DNA of 64,000 nt from Sphingomonas melonis. GTDB lineage: Bacteria; Pseudomonadota; Alphaproteobacteria; Sphingomonadales; Sphingomonadaceae. Under the pieces are notes generated by a model, which saw only the letters and a program-made list of their open reading frames with translations, was not told the DNA's origin and did not search any database. Below, in pieces: positions 42,500 through 52,744 of this stretch (its first letter is position 1; every line of letters starts with the position of its first letter). Position numbers and translations under genes: made by a program. The DNA lies in contig NZ_JACCBY010000002.1 of the NCBI RefSeq assembly GCF_013409985.1, positions 186,001 to 250,000 of the forward strand, read 5' to 3'.

Positions 42500-44508
42500 G
42501 CCGGCTGATCCGCAGGGATGTCGAGCAGTTCGGCCTTGGCGGTACGGCGCTCGGCATCGAGCCGTTCCGCCTCCTCGGCGCTGATCTCGATCTCATTCTC
42601 GTCGCGCCACGCGAAGATCACGAACGTCGCCCAGGCGCCGAGGAAGCCCAGCCCGAAAAGCCACCAGATATGCCATACCGCCGCGAAGCCGAGTGCCGTC
42701 GTGAAGAAGGCGGTGACGAAGCCGGTCGGCGAATTGCGCGGCATGTGGAACGCTTCATATTTGGGTCGTTCGGACAGCTCGCGGTTCTCACGTGCGGTCT
42801 CCTTGATGCCCCAATAGGCCTCTTCGCCCTTCACGTTGGGCAGCACCGCGAAGTTGAACGGCGGCGGCGGCGAGGTGGTGATCCATTCGAGGCTGCGGCC
42901 GTCCCAGGGGTCGCCGCTGGTATCGGCCAGCGCCTTGCGGTTGCGGATCGAGACGTAGAGCTGGATCACCTGGCATGCGATGCCGCCGGCGATCATCAGC
43001 GCGCCGAAGCCGGCCGCGATCAGCCACGGCTGCCAGCCGGGCACGTCGTAATGCTGCATCCGCCGCGTCATCCCCATCAGCCCGAGCACGTAGAGCGGCA
43101 TGAAGGCGACGTAGAAGCCGATCACCCACAACCAGAAGGCGCGCTTGCCCCAACGTTCGTCGAGCTTGAAGCCGAACGCCTTGGGAAACCAGTAATTGTA
43201 GCCGGCGAAGGCGCCGAACAGCACGCCGCCGATGATGACGTTGTGGAAATGCGCTACGAGGAACAGCGAGTTGTGCAGCACGAAATCGGCCGGCGGCACG
43301 GCGAGCAGCACGCCGGTCATGCCGCCGATCACGAAGGTGATCATGAATGCCACCGCCCACATCATCGGCACGTGGAAGCGGATGCGGCCTCCGTACATCG
43401 TGAACAGCCAGTTGAAGACCTTCACGCCGGTCGGCACCGCGATGATCATCGTCGTCACGCCGAAGAAGCCGTTGACGTCCGCCCCCGCCCCCATCGTGAA
43501 GAAATGGTGCAGCCAGACGATGAACGACAGGATGCAGATCACCATCGTCGCGACAACCATGGAACGATAGCCGAACAGCGGCTTGCTCGAGAAGGTCGAC
43601 ACCACCTCGCTGAAGATGCCGAACGCCGGCAGGATCAGGATATACACCTCGGGATGGCCCCAGGCCCAGATGAGGTTGACGAACATCATCTGGTTGCCAC
43701 CGGCGTCGTTGGTGAAGAAGTGGAAGCCGAGGTAGCGGTCGAGCAGCAGCATCGCGAAGGTCGCGGTGAGGATCGGGAAGGCGGCGACGATCAGCAGGTT
43801 GGAGGCAAGGCTGGTCCAGCAGAACATCGGCATCCGGGTGTAGCCCATGCCCGGCGCCCGCATCTTGAGGATCGTGGTGACGAGGTTGACGCCCGACAGC
43901 AACGTGCCGACGCCCGAGATCTGCAGCGCCCACAGGTAATAATCGACGCCGACACCGGGCGAGAAGCGCAGTTCCGACAGCGGCGGATAGGCGAGCCAGC
44001 CGGTCTTTGCGAATTCGCCGATGACGAGGCTGAGGTTGATCAGCAGCGCGCCGCTTGCGGTCAGCCAGAAGCTGACGTTGTTGAGCGTCGGGAAGGCGAC
44101 ATCGCGCACGCCAAGCTGCAACGGCACGACGAAGTTCATCAGGCCGATAACGAACGGCATCGCCACGAAGAAGATCATGATCGTGCCATGCGCCGAGAAG
44201 ATCTGGTCGTAATGCTCGGGCGGCAGATAGCCGGGATTGCCATAAGCGATCGCCTGCTGGCTGCGCATCATCGCGGCATCGACGAAGCCGCGCATCAGCA
44301 TCAGCAGCGCGAAGATGCAGTACATGAAGCCGATCCGCTTGTGATCGACCGAGGTGATCCACTCGTTCCAGAGGTACGGGATGTGGCCGGCACGCCAGGT
44401 CCAGATGAGGACGGCGAGGATGCCGCTCCCCACCACGGCGGCGGCGATCAGCGGGATCGGCTGGTCCCAGGGGATCGAATGCCAATTGAGCTTACCGAAC
44501 ACGCTCAA
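42496..44508 (-). CDS. cyoB: Cytochrome o ubiquinol oxidase subunit I
   Basis: Catalytic heme-copper subunit of the terminal quinol oxidase, 670 residues and about 15 helices. It contains the heme b / heme o3-CuB histidine segments: [37 protein letters not shown] (His-Pro-Glu-Val-Tyr, the His-Tyr crosslink region), WLHHFFTMG and [14 protein letters not shown]. It pumps protons while reducing oxygen to water with ubiquinol. ATG 44508 overlaps the cyoA stop by 4 nt. Length and the C-terminal extension are typical of CyoB rather than a cytochrome c oxidase. Confidence 0.96.
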   Translation of the reverse strand: MSVFGKLNWHSIPWDQPIPLIAAAVVGSGILAVLIWTWRAGHIPYLWNEWITSVDHKRIGFMYCIFALLMLMRGFVDAAMMRSQQAIAYGNPGYLPPEHYDQIFSAHGTIMIFFVAMPFVIGLMNFVVPLQLGVRDVAFPTLNNVSFWLTASGALLINLSLVIGEFAKTGWLAYPPLSELRFSPGVGVDYYLWALQISGVGTLLSGVNLVTTILKMRAPGMGYTRMPMFCWTSLASNLLIVAAFPILTATFAMLLLDRYLGFHFFTNDAGGNQMMFVNLIWAWGHPEVYILILPAFGIFSEVVSTFSSKPLFGYRSMVVATMVICILSFIVWLHHFFTMGAGADVNGFFGVTTMIIAVPTGVKVFNWLFTMYGGRIRFHVPMMWAVAFMITFVIGGMTGVLLAVPPADFVLHNSLFLVAHFHNVIIGGVLFGAFAGYNYWFPKAFGFKLDERWGKRAFWLWVIGFYVAFMPLYVLGLMGMTRRMQHYDVPGWQPWLIAAGFGALMIAGGIACQVIQLYVSIRNRKALADTSGDPWDGRSLEWITTSPPPPFNFAVLPNVKGEEAYWGIKETARENRELSERPKYEAFHMPRNSPTGFVTAFFTTALGFAAVWHIWWLFGLGFLGAWATFVIFAWRDENEIEISAEEAERLDAERRTAKAELLDIPADQPA

Positions 44509-45362
44509 CTCTCCCGCCCGCCATTGTCGGTTTCATGTACCGGTGCCCCCGCCTCGCGCACGGCGGCGGCGAAGAAGCCGGGCGGTACGCTGCCGTAGGC
44601 GAACGGCTTCAGGTTGCCGCGCTGGCGGGCCAGCGCGTGATAGCTGTCGGCGGTGAGCGCCGGCCCTTGCCCCCTGGTACGCGCCGCCCAGGCGGCGAAC
44701 TGCTGCGGCGGCACCGCATCGACGGTGAAGTCCATGTCCGAAAAGCCCTCGCCGCTGTAATGCGCGGACAGGCCCCGGAAGCGTCCCGGCTTGTCGGCCA
44801 TCAGGTTGAGCTTCGCCTCCATGCCCGCCATCGCATAGATCTGGCTGCCGAGCCGCGGCACGAAGAAGCTGTTCATGACCGTGGCGGAGGTGATGCGGAA
44901 ATCGATCGGGGTACCGGCGGGCACGACGACGCGATTGACCGTGGCGATCCCCTGATCGGGATAGACGAACAGCCATTTCCAATCGAGCGCGACGACCTGG
45001 ATCGTGACCGGCTTCTGCCGCGAGACGAGCGGGCGGCGCGGATCGAGATCATGGCTGGCGATCCAGCCCATGCCGCCGAGGAAGATGATGACGAGCAACG
45101 GCACCGACCAGACGAGCAGCTCGAGCTTGCCGGAGTAAGCGAACTCCGGCCGGTGCTTGGCGCGGCCGTTGCCGGCGCGGAACCACCAGGCGAAGACGAT
45201 CGTCGCCACGATCACGGGGATGACGATGCCGAGCATCACCGCGAGCGAGTTGATGAGCAGCGTCTTCTCGCCCGCGGCGACCGGCCCCGCAGGGTCGAGC
45301 AGCGCCGGCGCGCAGCCGCCCAGGCTGAGCGCGGGCACGGCGATGGCGATCGGTTTCAACAT
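44505..45362 (-). CDS. cyoA: Cytochrome o ubiquinol oxidase subunit II (lipoprotein)
   Basis: Subunit II of the bo3 oxidase, 285 residues. The signal sequence [17 protein letters not shown] ends with a lipobox Cys, so it is a lipoprotein anchored at the periplasmic face. Two helices follow (about 38-60 and 80-100), then a cupredoxin-fold domain ([22 protein letters not shown]) that lacks the CuA ligands, as expected for a quinol oxidase. ATG 45362 is chosen because it creates the lipoprotein signal; longer starts at 45398 (GTG) or 45434 would bury it. First gene of the cyoABCD operon; all junctions are 4-nt overlaps. Confidence 0.94.
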   Translation of the reverse strand: MLKPIAIAVPALSLGGCAPALLDPAGPVAAGEKTLLINSLAVMLGIVIPVIVATIVFAWWFRAGNGRAKHRPEFAYSGKLELLVWSVPLLVIIFLGGMGWIASHDLDPRRPLVSRQKPVTIQVVALDWKWLFVYPDQGIATVNRVVVPAGTPIDFRITSATVMNSFFVPRLGSQIYAMAGMEAKLNLMADKPGRFRGLSAHYSGEGFSDMDFTVDAVPPQQFAAWAARTRGQGPALTADSYHALARQRGNLKPFAYGSVPPGFFAAAVREAGAPVHETDNGGRES

Positions 45363-45811
45363 GCGGTCAGCGGCGAGCAGATCATCGGGTCCCTTCACGG
45401 AGCCGCTATGACGGTTCTCCTTCGATGGGGCCAACGAGCGGCGATGCGGCTGGTTTCGTCGGGTGACGAACTATTGCTGGGTGTTCCCGCGCGATGGCGG
45501 CGTTGTTGCCGTGCCGGCAGCAGAGCGCGGGGGCCTTCGAGACTAGCCTGCGGGTTCCGGTCCTTCGTATGCCGCAGCACCCGTGGCAGATCGGCCTGCG
45601 TTCCGGTCTCGGGGCCATGCCAAGTCGAAACCGCGTGGGCAAACCTGCGTCACTCGCGACATCCGAACAGACGCGAGCGATGCACGCGGTGCAAGCGGCA
45701 TGGCAATTTCACATCCTCCCATCACTCTTACAATTAACATTTGCATCGTATACGACATACGATAACAAGATTGTGTCCGATTAGAGACGCGAGAACAGAA
45801 GGGGACGGAAT
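45363..45811. other. 449-bp intergenic region between cyoA and the TonB-dependent receptor
   Basis: Divergent promoters for cyoABCD and the receptor gene must lie here. The right-hand 75 bp are strikingly AT-rich for this genome (TTACAATTAACATTTGC ...). No ORF with recognisable similarity or a good ribosome site was found; the frames open on either strand look like GC-driven chance frames. Confidence 0.5.
45745..45763. promoter_or_regulatory. Inverted repeat upstream of the TonB-dependent receptor, possible operator
   Basis: Perfect repeat ATCGTAT (45745-45751), spacer ACGAC, ATACGAT (45757-45763), about 50 nt before the receptor ATG and inside an AT-rich promoter-like stretch. It contains the smaller palindrome CGTATACG. 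The binding regulator is unknown; no regulator gene is adjacent. Confidence 0.5.
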
Positions 45812-48719
45812 ATGGGGATTTGGTGCACGCCTTCACGTAACCGTGGATCTAAGGCGAGTTGCAAGGCAAGGAGGACGTCGGATCTCAGCCGGCTCGTCCT
45901 GCTTCTCTCGGCCGCTCCGGCCGCGCTGATGTCGGTTCCAGCGTTAGGACAGTCCACGTCCGCTCCGACAGATGAAGACGCTAATGGGCAAGTCCGTACG
46001 CCGAGCCTTGACGAAGATATCATTGTCACGGGGGTACGACGCAGCCTCTCCGACGCGGCCGCCATCAAGCGTGACTCGGACGCAATTGTCGATGCTGTCG
46101 TGGCGCAGGATATTGGCAAATTGCCGGATGATACAGCCGCTGAAACGCTCGCCCGGATTGCCGGCGTCCAGGTCAATCGTTCAAATGACGAGGTTAGCAG
46201 TATCCTGATCCGTGGTCTGCCGGATGTTGCGACGTCCTATAACGGTCGGGAATTCTTCACGGCTGAGCAGCGTCGTGCCCAATTGCAGGACTTCCCCTCA
46301 CAGGCGCTCGCAGGGATCGAAATCTACAAATCGGGAACCGCCGATCTGATCGAGCCGGGGCTGGCTGGACTGGTGAACGTTCGTACGCGGCGTCCATTCG
46401 ATTTTACGGGATTGGAGGTCGCCGGGGGGCTGCGCGGCTCGTACAACGACCAGAGCCGGGAAATACGACCCGAGCGGCAATATCCTCGTGTCCAATCGCT
46501 GGGATACCGGGATCGGTGAAATCGGCCTGCTGGTCAACGCTACCTATGCCCAGAGCCAGTATTACAACGCAATTCGGTACAATAGCACATCGATTACCGA
46601 TGCCGATCCAGCATCGGTAATCACGCCCGCCCCGGGCAATACCAAGCTGCGCTATCCCTATAGCGTCGGCCTCTACAATCCGAGCGGCAAACGCTACCGG
46701 CCGTCGGGCAATCTCTCGTTGCAGTGGCGGCCGTCGAGCGACGTCGAAGTTTTTCTCGACGGCATCTATCAGGGCTATCGCGAACAGAGCATCACCGACA
46801 ATTTCGACATCGACCTGCGCGGGCAGAGCGCGAGCGGCGAAAGCGCGACCTTGTCTGATGTCGTGCTCGTCGATGGCACTGGTCAGGTGCGCAGCATGAC
46901 CAAGAGCGGCGGCTGGCGTCCCCAGGCCTATCGGTCGACCTCTCGCGCTTCCACCGACACCTATCAGATCGCGCTTGGCGGCAAATGGACCACCGGGATC
47001 GCTACGCTGTCGACCGATGTCGCATACAGTCATAGCCAGTATCGTACGCGTGCGCACAGCCTCGATTCCGCCCTGACCAGCGCCCCGACGGTCAAGGTCA
47101 ACTTCATGGAGGATGGCGGCGCGGCGTTCAGCCTGCCCGGTTACGATATCGCGAACCCGAACAACTATATCTGGCGCGGCTATTACGAGTCCGATTACAA
47201 GACAAGCGGTAGCGGGGTGCAATGGCGCGGCGATCTTGTGCTCGATACCGATCCATGGCCGCTCTTCCACAAGCTGCAGTTCGGTTATCGCGTGACGAGC
47301 CGGGATGCCAACTACATTCAAGGGAGTCGGTACGTTAACAGCGAGAAGCTGAATATCCCCTTCGCCAGCCTACCGATTGGCAGCCTCAGCCTTAGCGCGG
47401 ATCCGTTTCGCGGCAATTCGCAGGGGTTCACCCAGTATCTGGTTCCTAGTTTCGCCGGTGTCGACGGCAACCAGGCCGCCCTACGCCAGTTGTCGCGCGA
47501 GACGCTGGTCCGGTTGATCGCGCTTGATCCGACCAACAACAGTCTCAAGGACACTCAGGTTGCGTTTGCCCCCGAAACGGTCGCATTCGACCCGGTCAGC
47601 GCCTATAGCGGCAAGGAGCAGACCTACGCGGCCTATGTGCAGGGCAAATACGGCGTGGATGTCGGATCGATCGGCATCGACGGCGTGGCTGGCTTTCGGG
47701 CCGTCATCACGCACGGGACATATTCGGGTACATCACGTATCATCAACGACGGCGTTACCACTAAGACACCGCAGGTACTGCGTCAGGATTACATCGACCT
47801 GCTGCCCAATGTCAGCATGCGGATCAAGTTCACCAATAAGGTGCAATTACGCCTGGGTTATACCTTCACCAGGACAAAGCCGGACTTCGGCCAGCTCAAT
47901 CCGGCTGTTTATATTCAGCAAGTTATCCGCGACCCAAGCCGGCCGCTGGATCCCAACGATCCCATCTCCCGGGTCACCGCAAGCGGTTCGGGCGGCAATC
48001 CGGACCTGCGCCCGCTCACGTCACATAATTATGACGCGAGCCTTGAATATTATTTTTCAAAAACCGGATTCGTCAGCGCCGCGGTATCCTATCGCAGCCT
48101 GAACGGCTTCATCAATAATTATACCCGCTACATCAACGACCCGGTATACGGCTTTCTAGAACTCAGCCGTCCGGAAAACTCCGGCGACGGCAAAATCAAG
48201 GGTGCCGAAGCCAATTTCCAAACCTTCTTTGACTTTATGCCAGGCGCGTTGAAGGGTTTTGGGGTTCAGGGGAACGTCACCTATCTCGACGGGCGCAATC
48301 GCGTGCCCACGTTCGAAATCGGCACCGGCAAGTTCACCTACGGGCCGTTCGTGCCCATCACCGGCCTGTCCAAATGGACCTACAATGCGTCCATCTTCTA
48401 CGAGAAGGACGGCATCACCACGCGCCTCTCGTACAACCGCCGGTCCGCTTACGTCCGATCCTACGGAACCGACATCCTTGGCCGGCAGACGACAGCACGC
48501 ACCAAGGCGATCAGCCGGCTCGACTTTTCGTTCAGCTACGATGTTCTCAAGCAGCTGACGCTGAGCGTTGATGCGACCAACCTGCTGGCGAAGCCGTTCA
48601 ACAACTTCAGCACGGACACTTACGGTTACGAATATGCTCAGGACGTTCGCGACGAGGGCCGATATTTCGGTCTAGGGCTTCGGTTCCGGTTTGGTAGTGA
48701 CGCAGGCGGCCAGGGATAG
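45812..48719 (+). pseudogene. TonB-dependent receptor (TIGR01782-like), split by a single frameshift
   Basis: Outer-membrane active transporter. The 5' part (45812-46519) encodes the signal region, the TonB box-like DEDIIVTGVRRSL and most of the plug (AVVAQDIGKLPDDTAAETLARIAGVQVNR, ILIRGLPDV, LAGLVNVRTRRPF). The 3' part (open from 46488 to 48719) encodes the beta-barrel, ending YFGLGLRFRFG. Both halves join if one base is removed near 46458-46461 (CGGGAAA): after SYNDQSR the second frame reads YDPSGNILVSNRWDTG. Restored length would be about 969 residues, right for the family. It is either a true pseudogene, phase variation, or a sequencing error in the GGGAAA run. The substrate is unknown and no dedicated partner genes are adjacent. 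Confidence 0.88.
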
Positions 48720-48741
48720 ATTTCCGGCCTGTAGCTAAGGA

Positions 48742-48775
48742 ATGCAGCCCACCGCTCCTGAGCACTGGGCTGCAT
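48742..48775. terminator. Terminator-like hairpin between TonB receptor and CoA-transferase genes
   Basis: ATGCAGCCCA (48742-48751) pairs perfectly with TGGGCTGCAT (48766-48775) over a 14-nt loop, 22 nt after the receptor stop. It lacks a clear T-run. It is placed between convergent genes, so it may serve both. Confidence 0.55.
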
Positions 48776-48815
48776 CCTATCAAGCCGGCATCATCGTGCC
48801 CGTTTCGATGAACCG

Positions 48816-50294
48816 CTAGTGCCAGGACAGCGCCTCGCCCGGCAGCGACGGCGCATGCAGACCATAGGAGCCGCCCCGTGCCCGCGCCGCATAATCCGCG
48901 AGCAGCGGGCGGTAATCGGGATGCGCGCAGCGTTCGACCACAAGCGCGGCGCGCTGCCGCGGCGACAGGCCGCGCAGATCGGCCAGCCCCTGTTCGGTGA
49001 CGATCACCTGCACGTCCTGCATGATATGATCGACATGCGCCGCCTGCGGCACGATGGCGGAAATCTTGCCGCCCTTCGCGGTCGAGGGGGTCATGAAGAT
49101 GGAGACGTAGGCGTTGCGTGCAAAATCGCCTGAGCCGCCGATGCCGTTTTGGATGCGCGAGCCCATGACCAGCGTCGAATTGACGTTGCCGTAGATATCC
49201 GCCTCGATCAGCCCGTTCATCGCGATACAGCCGAGCCGGCGGACCAGTTCGGGATGGTTGCTGATCTCCTGCGGGCGCAGGATCATGCGGTCGCGATAGC
49301 GCATCATGTCGGCGTTCAACCGCGCCGCCGCGGCCGGGCTGAGCGAGAAGGCGGTCGCCGAGGCCATGCGCAGCTTGCCGGCATCGAGCAGGTCGAGCAT
49401 GCCGTCCTGGATCACCTCGGTATAAGCGGTCATCGGGTCGAACGGCGCATCGACCAGCCCCGACAGCACCGCATTGGCGATATTGCCGACGCCCGACTGG
49501 ATCGGCAGCAGCGACGCCGGGAGGCGGCCGCGCGAGACCTCGTGCGTCAGGAACTCGATGATATGCCCGGCGATCGCCCGCGCCGTATCGTCTGGCGCGG
49601 CGAACGGCTGGTTGCGGTCGGGGGCGTCGGTCTCGACGATGGCGACGATCTTGTCGGGATCGCAGGCGAGATAGGGCGTACCGATCCGGTCGTCGGGCCG
49701 CACCAGCGGGATCGGCACGCGATCCGGCGGCAGGCGCGTGCCGTAATAGATATCGTGCATCCCCTCCAGCGCCGGGTCCTGCCAGCGGTTGACCTCGAGG
49801 ATCACGCGCTTCGCCCGGTCCGCCCAGGTCTTGTTGTTGCCGACCGACGACGACGGGATCAACGCGCCATCGGCGCGAATGCCCGTCACCTCGAGGATCG
49901 CGGTGTCGAGCGTGCCCAGCACGCCTTCCCACGCCATCGGCGCGACCTGGCTGAGGTGCATGTCGAGATAGTCGATCTCGCCGCGGTTGATCTTCTCGCG
50001 CGCGACGGGATCGCCGCTATACGGCAGGCGCTGCGCGATGCCGTCGACCGCCGCGAGCGCGCCATCCAGTTCCGGGCCGGTTGAGGCCCCCGTCCACAGA
50101 TTGACCCGGAACGGCCGCCCCGCCGCATGATCGATCGCCATGCGTCGCGCCAGCGCCTGCGGCACCATCTTCGGATAGCCGGACCCGGTGAAGCCGCTCG
50201 CGGCGACGGTCTCGCCGGGCTGGATCAGCGCCGCGGCGGTATCGGCGTCGGTGATGCGGGAGCGGAGCGCGGCGCAGGCGATGCGATCGGTCAT
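48816..50294 (-). CDS. Acetyl-CoA hydrolase/transferase family protein (succinyl-CoA:acetate CoA-transferase-like)
   Basis: Class I-type CoA transferase of 492 residues. Landmarks are TVAASGFTGSGYPKMVPQAL, LNVGNNK-like SSVGNNKTWADRAKRVILEVN, QSGVGNIANAVL, the glutamate in YTEVIQDGMLDLLDAG expected to form the glutamyl-CoA thioester, and GSRIQNGIGGSGDFARNAY. Members (Ach1, AarC, ScpC) move CoA between succinate and acetate or propionate rather than hydrolyse. The exact acyl pair is undetermined. Monocistronic as far as can be seen. Confidence 0.92.
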   Translation of the reverse strand: MTDRIACAALRSRITDADTAAALIQPGETVAASGFTGSGYPKMVPQALARRMAIDHAAGRPFRVNLWTGASTGPELDGALAAVDGIAQRLPYSGDPVAREKINRGEIDYLDMHLSQVAPMAWEGVLGTLDTAILEVTGIRADGALIPSSSVGNNKTWADRAKRVILEVNRWQDPALEGMHDIYYGTRLPPDRVPIPLVRPDDRIGTPYLACDPDKIVAIVETDAPDRNQPFAAPDDTARAIAGHIIEFLTHEVSRGRLPASLLPIQSGVGNIANAVLSGLVDAPFDPMTAYTEVIQDGMLDLLDAGKLRMASATAFSLSPAAAARLNADMMRYRDRMILRPQEISNHPELVRRLGCIAMNGLIEADIYGNVNSTLVMGSRIQNGIGGSGDFARNAYVSIFMTPSTAKGGKISAIVPQAAHVDHIMQDVQVIVTEQGLADLRGLSPRQRAALVVERCAHPDYRPLLADYAARARGGSYGLHAPSLPGEALSWH

Positions 50295-50539
50295 TCGAGG
50301 CCCTTCGGATAAAGCATAACAGGGGGCGGATAGGTCGGCCCGCTCCTAGGACAATCGCGCGGCGAGATCGAGATCGATGCGGCGCCTGCCTCATCCGAGC
50401 ATGGCTTGAGCACCACCCCGAGCAATATTCGCGCATGGATACGCCGGTCGTGCGCAAGTTTAGGACTTGCGTAGCATTTCCAGTGGCGACATCATCGGCT
50501 TAGACGAGGAGCGACCACGCTCCCGCTGGAGAGCGATGC

Positions 50540-50647
50540 ATGATGATCTTCCTGGAAGTGGCGATCGGCGCCCTGGGTCTGTCGTTGCTGGCCGTGCCCG
50601 TCGTGATGGCGCTGGCCGACAGGCGCAAGATGAGCAGACCGGAATAA
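50540..50647 (+). CDS. Predicted 35-residue single-pass membrane protein
   Basis: Starts MMIFLEVAIGALGLSLLAVP and ends ADRRKMSRPE: one hydrophobic helix (about residues 3-25) followed by a basic tail, the layout of small inner-membrane proteins with a cytoplasmic C-terminus. A GGAGAG ribosome site sits at 50528-50533, seven bases before ATG 50540. No known family recognised. It lies alone between the CoA transferase and a 66-residue hypothetical gene. The evidence is the signal combination rather than homology. Confidence 0.55.
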   Translation: MMIFLEVAIGALGLSLLAVPVVMALADRRKMSRPE

Positions 50648-50746
50648 ACGCCGCCCCGCCCCGGCGGGCTTGTCAGCGTTAATGCGCGCGGCGCGAATCA
50701 GGTCTAGGGTGGCGGGCTCAACGCTACCCTGGAACAGGACTGACTC

Positions 50747-50947
50747 GTGGATTCGCCGCCCTCCCCTGCCACCGCCCAGCTCGTCGCCTCGATCCACCAG
50801 CCGGTGCGGGCGTCGGTGCGCGAATGTCTCGACCGCTGGTTGCGGCTGGATGCGGCGGCGCGCGAGTCGGCCTATCTGGTGCTGGAAGGGCCCGAGCCGA
50901 ACCTCCGCCGCACGCTGAACGCGTCCGAGATCGCTAAGCTCGCCTGA
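50747..50947 (+). CDS. Hypothetical protein, 66 residues
   Basis: Predicted soluble helical protein beginning MDSPPSPATAQLVASIHQPV, with LDAAARESAYLVLEGPEPNLRRTL towards the C-terminus. The start is GTG 50747 with AGGA about 10 bases upstream. No motif or family is recognised; it contains neither membrane segment nor signal peptide. Codon use looks normal for the genome. It could be a chance frame, but the ribosome site and balanced composition favour a real small gene. Confidence 0.5.
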   Translation: MDSPPSPATAQLVASIHQPVRASVRECLDRWLRLDAAARESAYLVLEGPEPNLRRTLNASEIAKLA

Positions 50948-50972
50948 GCGCCGGCGAGCCGCGGCCGCGCCG

Positions 50973-51098
50973 TCAGTTGCCGAGCGCGTACCAGGCGAGG
51001 ATCGCCAGCGCGATCGCCACGATCGCCGCGACGAACATCATCATCCGCGGCAGCGCGTCGCGCTGCGGCCGGTCGTCGAAATTGTCCTGATCGGCCAT
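50973..51098 (-). CDS. Predicted 41-residue single-pass membrane protein
   Basis: Acidic N-terminus MADQDNFDDRPQRDALPR followed by one helix (about residues 19-38, MMMFVAAIVAIALAILAWYAL). ATG 51098 has AAGGACGAG about ten bases upstream. It is divergent from yjbQ with 85 bp between. No family recognised; similar short acidic-head/one-helix proteins are common in sphingomonads, which is a weak recollection rather than evidence. Confidence 0.6.
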   Translation of the reverse strand: MADQDNFDDRPQRDALPRMMMFVAAIVAIALAILAWYALGN

Positions 51099-51183
51099 TC
51101 TGTCTCGTCCTTGCTGTCGTACCGGTAGCTGAACGCAAGTGCGCGCCGATGGTTGATGCCGCGGACCGGGAAAAGGAGCTAAC

Positions 51184-51600
51184 ATGCGGCAAGCCACGAC
51201 CATCCTGCGCGTCGACACGCGACGGCAGGGCCTGCTGGAGGTGACCGGCGACGTCGTCCGCTGGGTCGCGGCCCAGGGCATCGGGACCGGGCTGCTCACC
51301 GTCTTCTGCCGCCACACTTCGGCGTCGCTGGTGATCCAGGAGAATGCCGCGCCGGCGGTCCGCCGCGACATGGAGGCCTATTTCAGCCGGCTGGCACCGG
51401 AGAGCCGCGACTATGAGCATGACGACGAGGGGCCGGACGATATGCCCGCGCATCTGCGCACCGCCTTGACCGGCGTGCAGCTGTCGATCCCGGTGATCGA
51501 CGGCACGCCGGCGCTCGGCACGTGGCAGGGCATCTACCTGTTCGAACATCGCACCAGCCCGCATCATCGCAGTCTTGCCCTGCATCTGATCGGCGCGTGA
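51184..51600 (+). CDS. Secondary thiamine-phosphate synthase enzyme / UPF0047 (YjbQ family)
   Basis: Compact 138-residue enzyme family; members show a weak thiamine-phosphate synthase activity but the physiological role is unsettled. Motifs: FCRHTSASLVIQENAAP, DDMPAHLRTALTG, LGTWQGIYLFEHR. The three-histidine/Glu site expected for the family is in these blocks. An AGGAG ribosome site is 6 bases before ATG 51184. Single-gene unit. Confidence 0.9.
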   Translation: MRQATTILRVDTRRQGLLEVTGDVVRWVAAQGIGTGLLTVFCRHTSASLVIQENAAPAVRRDMEAYFSRLAPESRDYEHDDEGPDDMPAHLRTALTGVQLSIPVIDGTPALGTWQGIYLFEHRTSPHHRSLALHLIGA

Positions 51601-51710
51601 CGCGGCGAAGCGTTGCCGTTGGGAGCCAAGTTGTTCATCGCTCGTTCCACTCCCACGATGTATAGGCGGCACGGTTCGCCGCATCCGCGAGCGAATGGAG
51701 TATTGGAGTC

Positions 51711-52301
51711 ATGATTCATCTGGGCCGTAAGGCCGTGGTCGCGGCGCTGGCCGCCTCCACGCTGATGGTCGCGGGCTGCGCGACCGAGACCACCTACCGC
51801 CCCGCCACCGGGCAGGGCTTCAACCGCACCGGCTACAGCGACCGCCGGATCGAGCCCGATCGTTACCTCGTCAGCTTCGCCGGCAACAGCGTCACCTCGC
51901 GCGACACGGTGGAACGCTATCTGCTGTTCCGCGCCGCAGAGCTGACGCTGCAGAACGGCTATGACTATTTCGTCATGGCGAACCGCGACACCGACCTGCA
52001 GTCGCGCACCTATAGCACGCCGGGGATCGGCGGCGGCTGGGGCTATGGCGGCTTCGGCGGCTATTGGGGCCCGTCGTGGCGCTATTACGGCCGCGGTTTC
52101 GGCTGGCGCAGCTGGGACCCGTGGTTCGGCGGCGGCTTCGGCCCGTGGGGCAACGATTTCGATATCCGCACGATCGACCGGTATGAGGCGACGGCGGAGA
52201 TCGTGATGCGCAAGGGTCCGATCCCGCGTGACAATCTGCGCGCGTTCAACGCCCGCGCGGTGGTCGACAGCATCGGTCCGACGGTGGTGCTGCCGAAGTA
52301 A
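51711..52301 (+). CDS. CC0125/CC1285-type lipoprotein, Gly/Trp/Tyr-rich
   Basis: Lipoprotein of 196 residues. The signal peptide ends STLMVAGC with the lipobox Cys at about residue 23. The body has YLLFRAAELTLQNGYDYFVMANRDTDL, typical of a family first described in Caulobacter, then a low-complexity Gly-Tyr-Trp stretch (about residues 103-145, GIGGGWGYGGFGGYWGP and on), then a C-terminal strand pair (YEATAEIVMRKGP). Function unknown; envelope location is expected. Followed 20 nt later by a strong rho-independent terminator. Confidence 0.8.
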   Translation: MIHLGRKAVVAALAASTLMVAGCATETTYRPATGQGFNRTGYSDRRIEPDRYLVSFAGNSVTSRDTVERYLLFRAAELTLQNGYDYFVMANRDTDLQSRTYSTPGIGGGWGYGGFGGYWGPSWRYYGRGFGWRSWDPWFGGGFGPWGNDFDIRTIDRYEATAEIVMRKGPIPRDNLRAFNARAVVDSIGPTVVLPK

Positions 52302-52321
52302 CGTCCGGTTCGCGTCACGGC

Positions 52322-52357
52322 AAAAGGCCGGGCCACCCTGCGGTGGTCCGGCCTTTT
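52322..52357 (+). terminator. Rho-independent terminator after the lipoprotein gene
   Basis: AAAAGGCCGGGCCACC pairs with GGTGGTCCGGCCTTTT around a CTGC loop, followed by a T-run. Stem of about 16 bp with one mismatch; the clearest intrinsic terminator in the window. Confidence 0.9.
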
Positions 52358-52443
52358 TCGTGTTTGAGGCTATCGGGTTCGCCCTCCGCGGTCGGGTTAT
52401 CGCATCGGGTGTGGCGATGAGGGTCGATCGGTGGCCGCATCTA

Positions 52444-52742
52444 GGCGGGATCGACATTCAGGCTTCCGAGATAACGCCTGCCCCGGCAAGGCTATCGTGT
52501 GGACGTTCGCTTGAGTCCGCCGCCTTCTCATCCCACCCCGTCACTCCGGACGTGTTTGCGGGGTCCACTCTGCGGCGAGGGGAAAGGCTTGAGGGGATAC
52601 CATTCTCTTGTGGCCCGGTGGACCCCGGAACGAGTCCGGGGTGACGGATGCCAGGAGAACGCCGACACGAACCTCATTACCGGGCCATAGGCGATAGCCC
52701 TGCCCTTGCGGGAGAGGAATTAGCCGGAATACCGATCCGGCC
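52444..52742 (+). repeat. MITE-like element, copy 2 (299 bp)
   Basis: Left end GGCGGGATCGACATTCAG (52444-52461), right end degenerate GGAATACCGATCCGGCC (52726-52742). Core palindrome at 52538-52647. It is the reverse complement of copy 1 at 26187-26512 over most of its length, and abuts copy 3 with only 2 nt between. Confidence 0.75.
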
Positions 52743-52744
52743 GA

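Noticed and set aside
42454..44598. Plus-strand open frame of 714 codons opposite cyoB
   Set aside because: Composition is the mirror of a membrane protein (His/Glu/Arg/Asp-rich) and no domain is seen; cyoB on the other strand is unambiguous.
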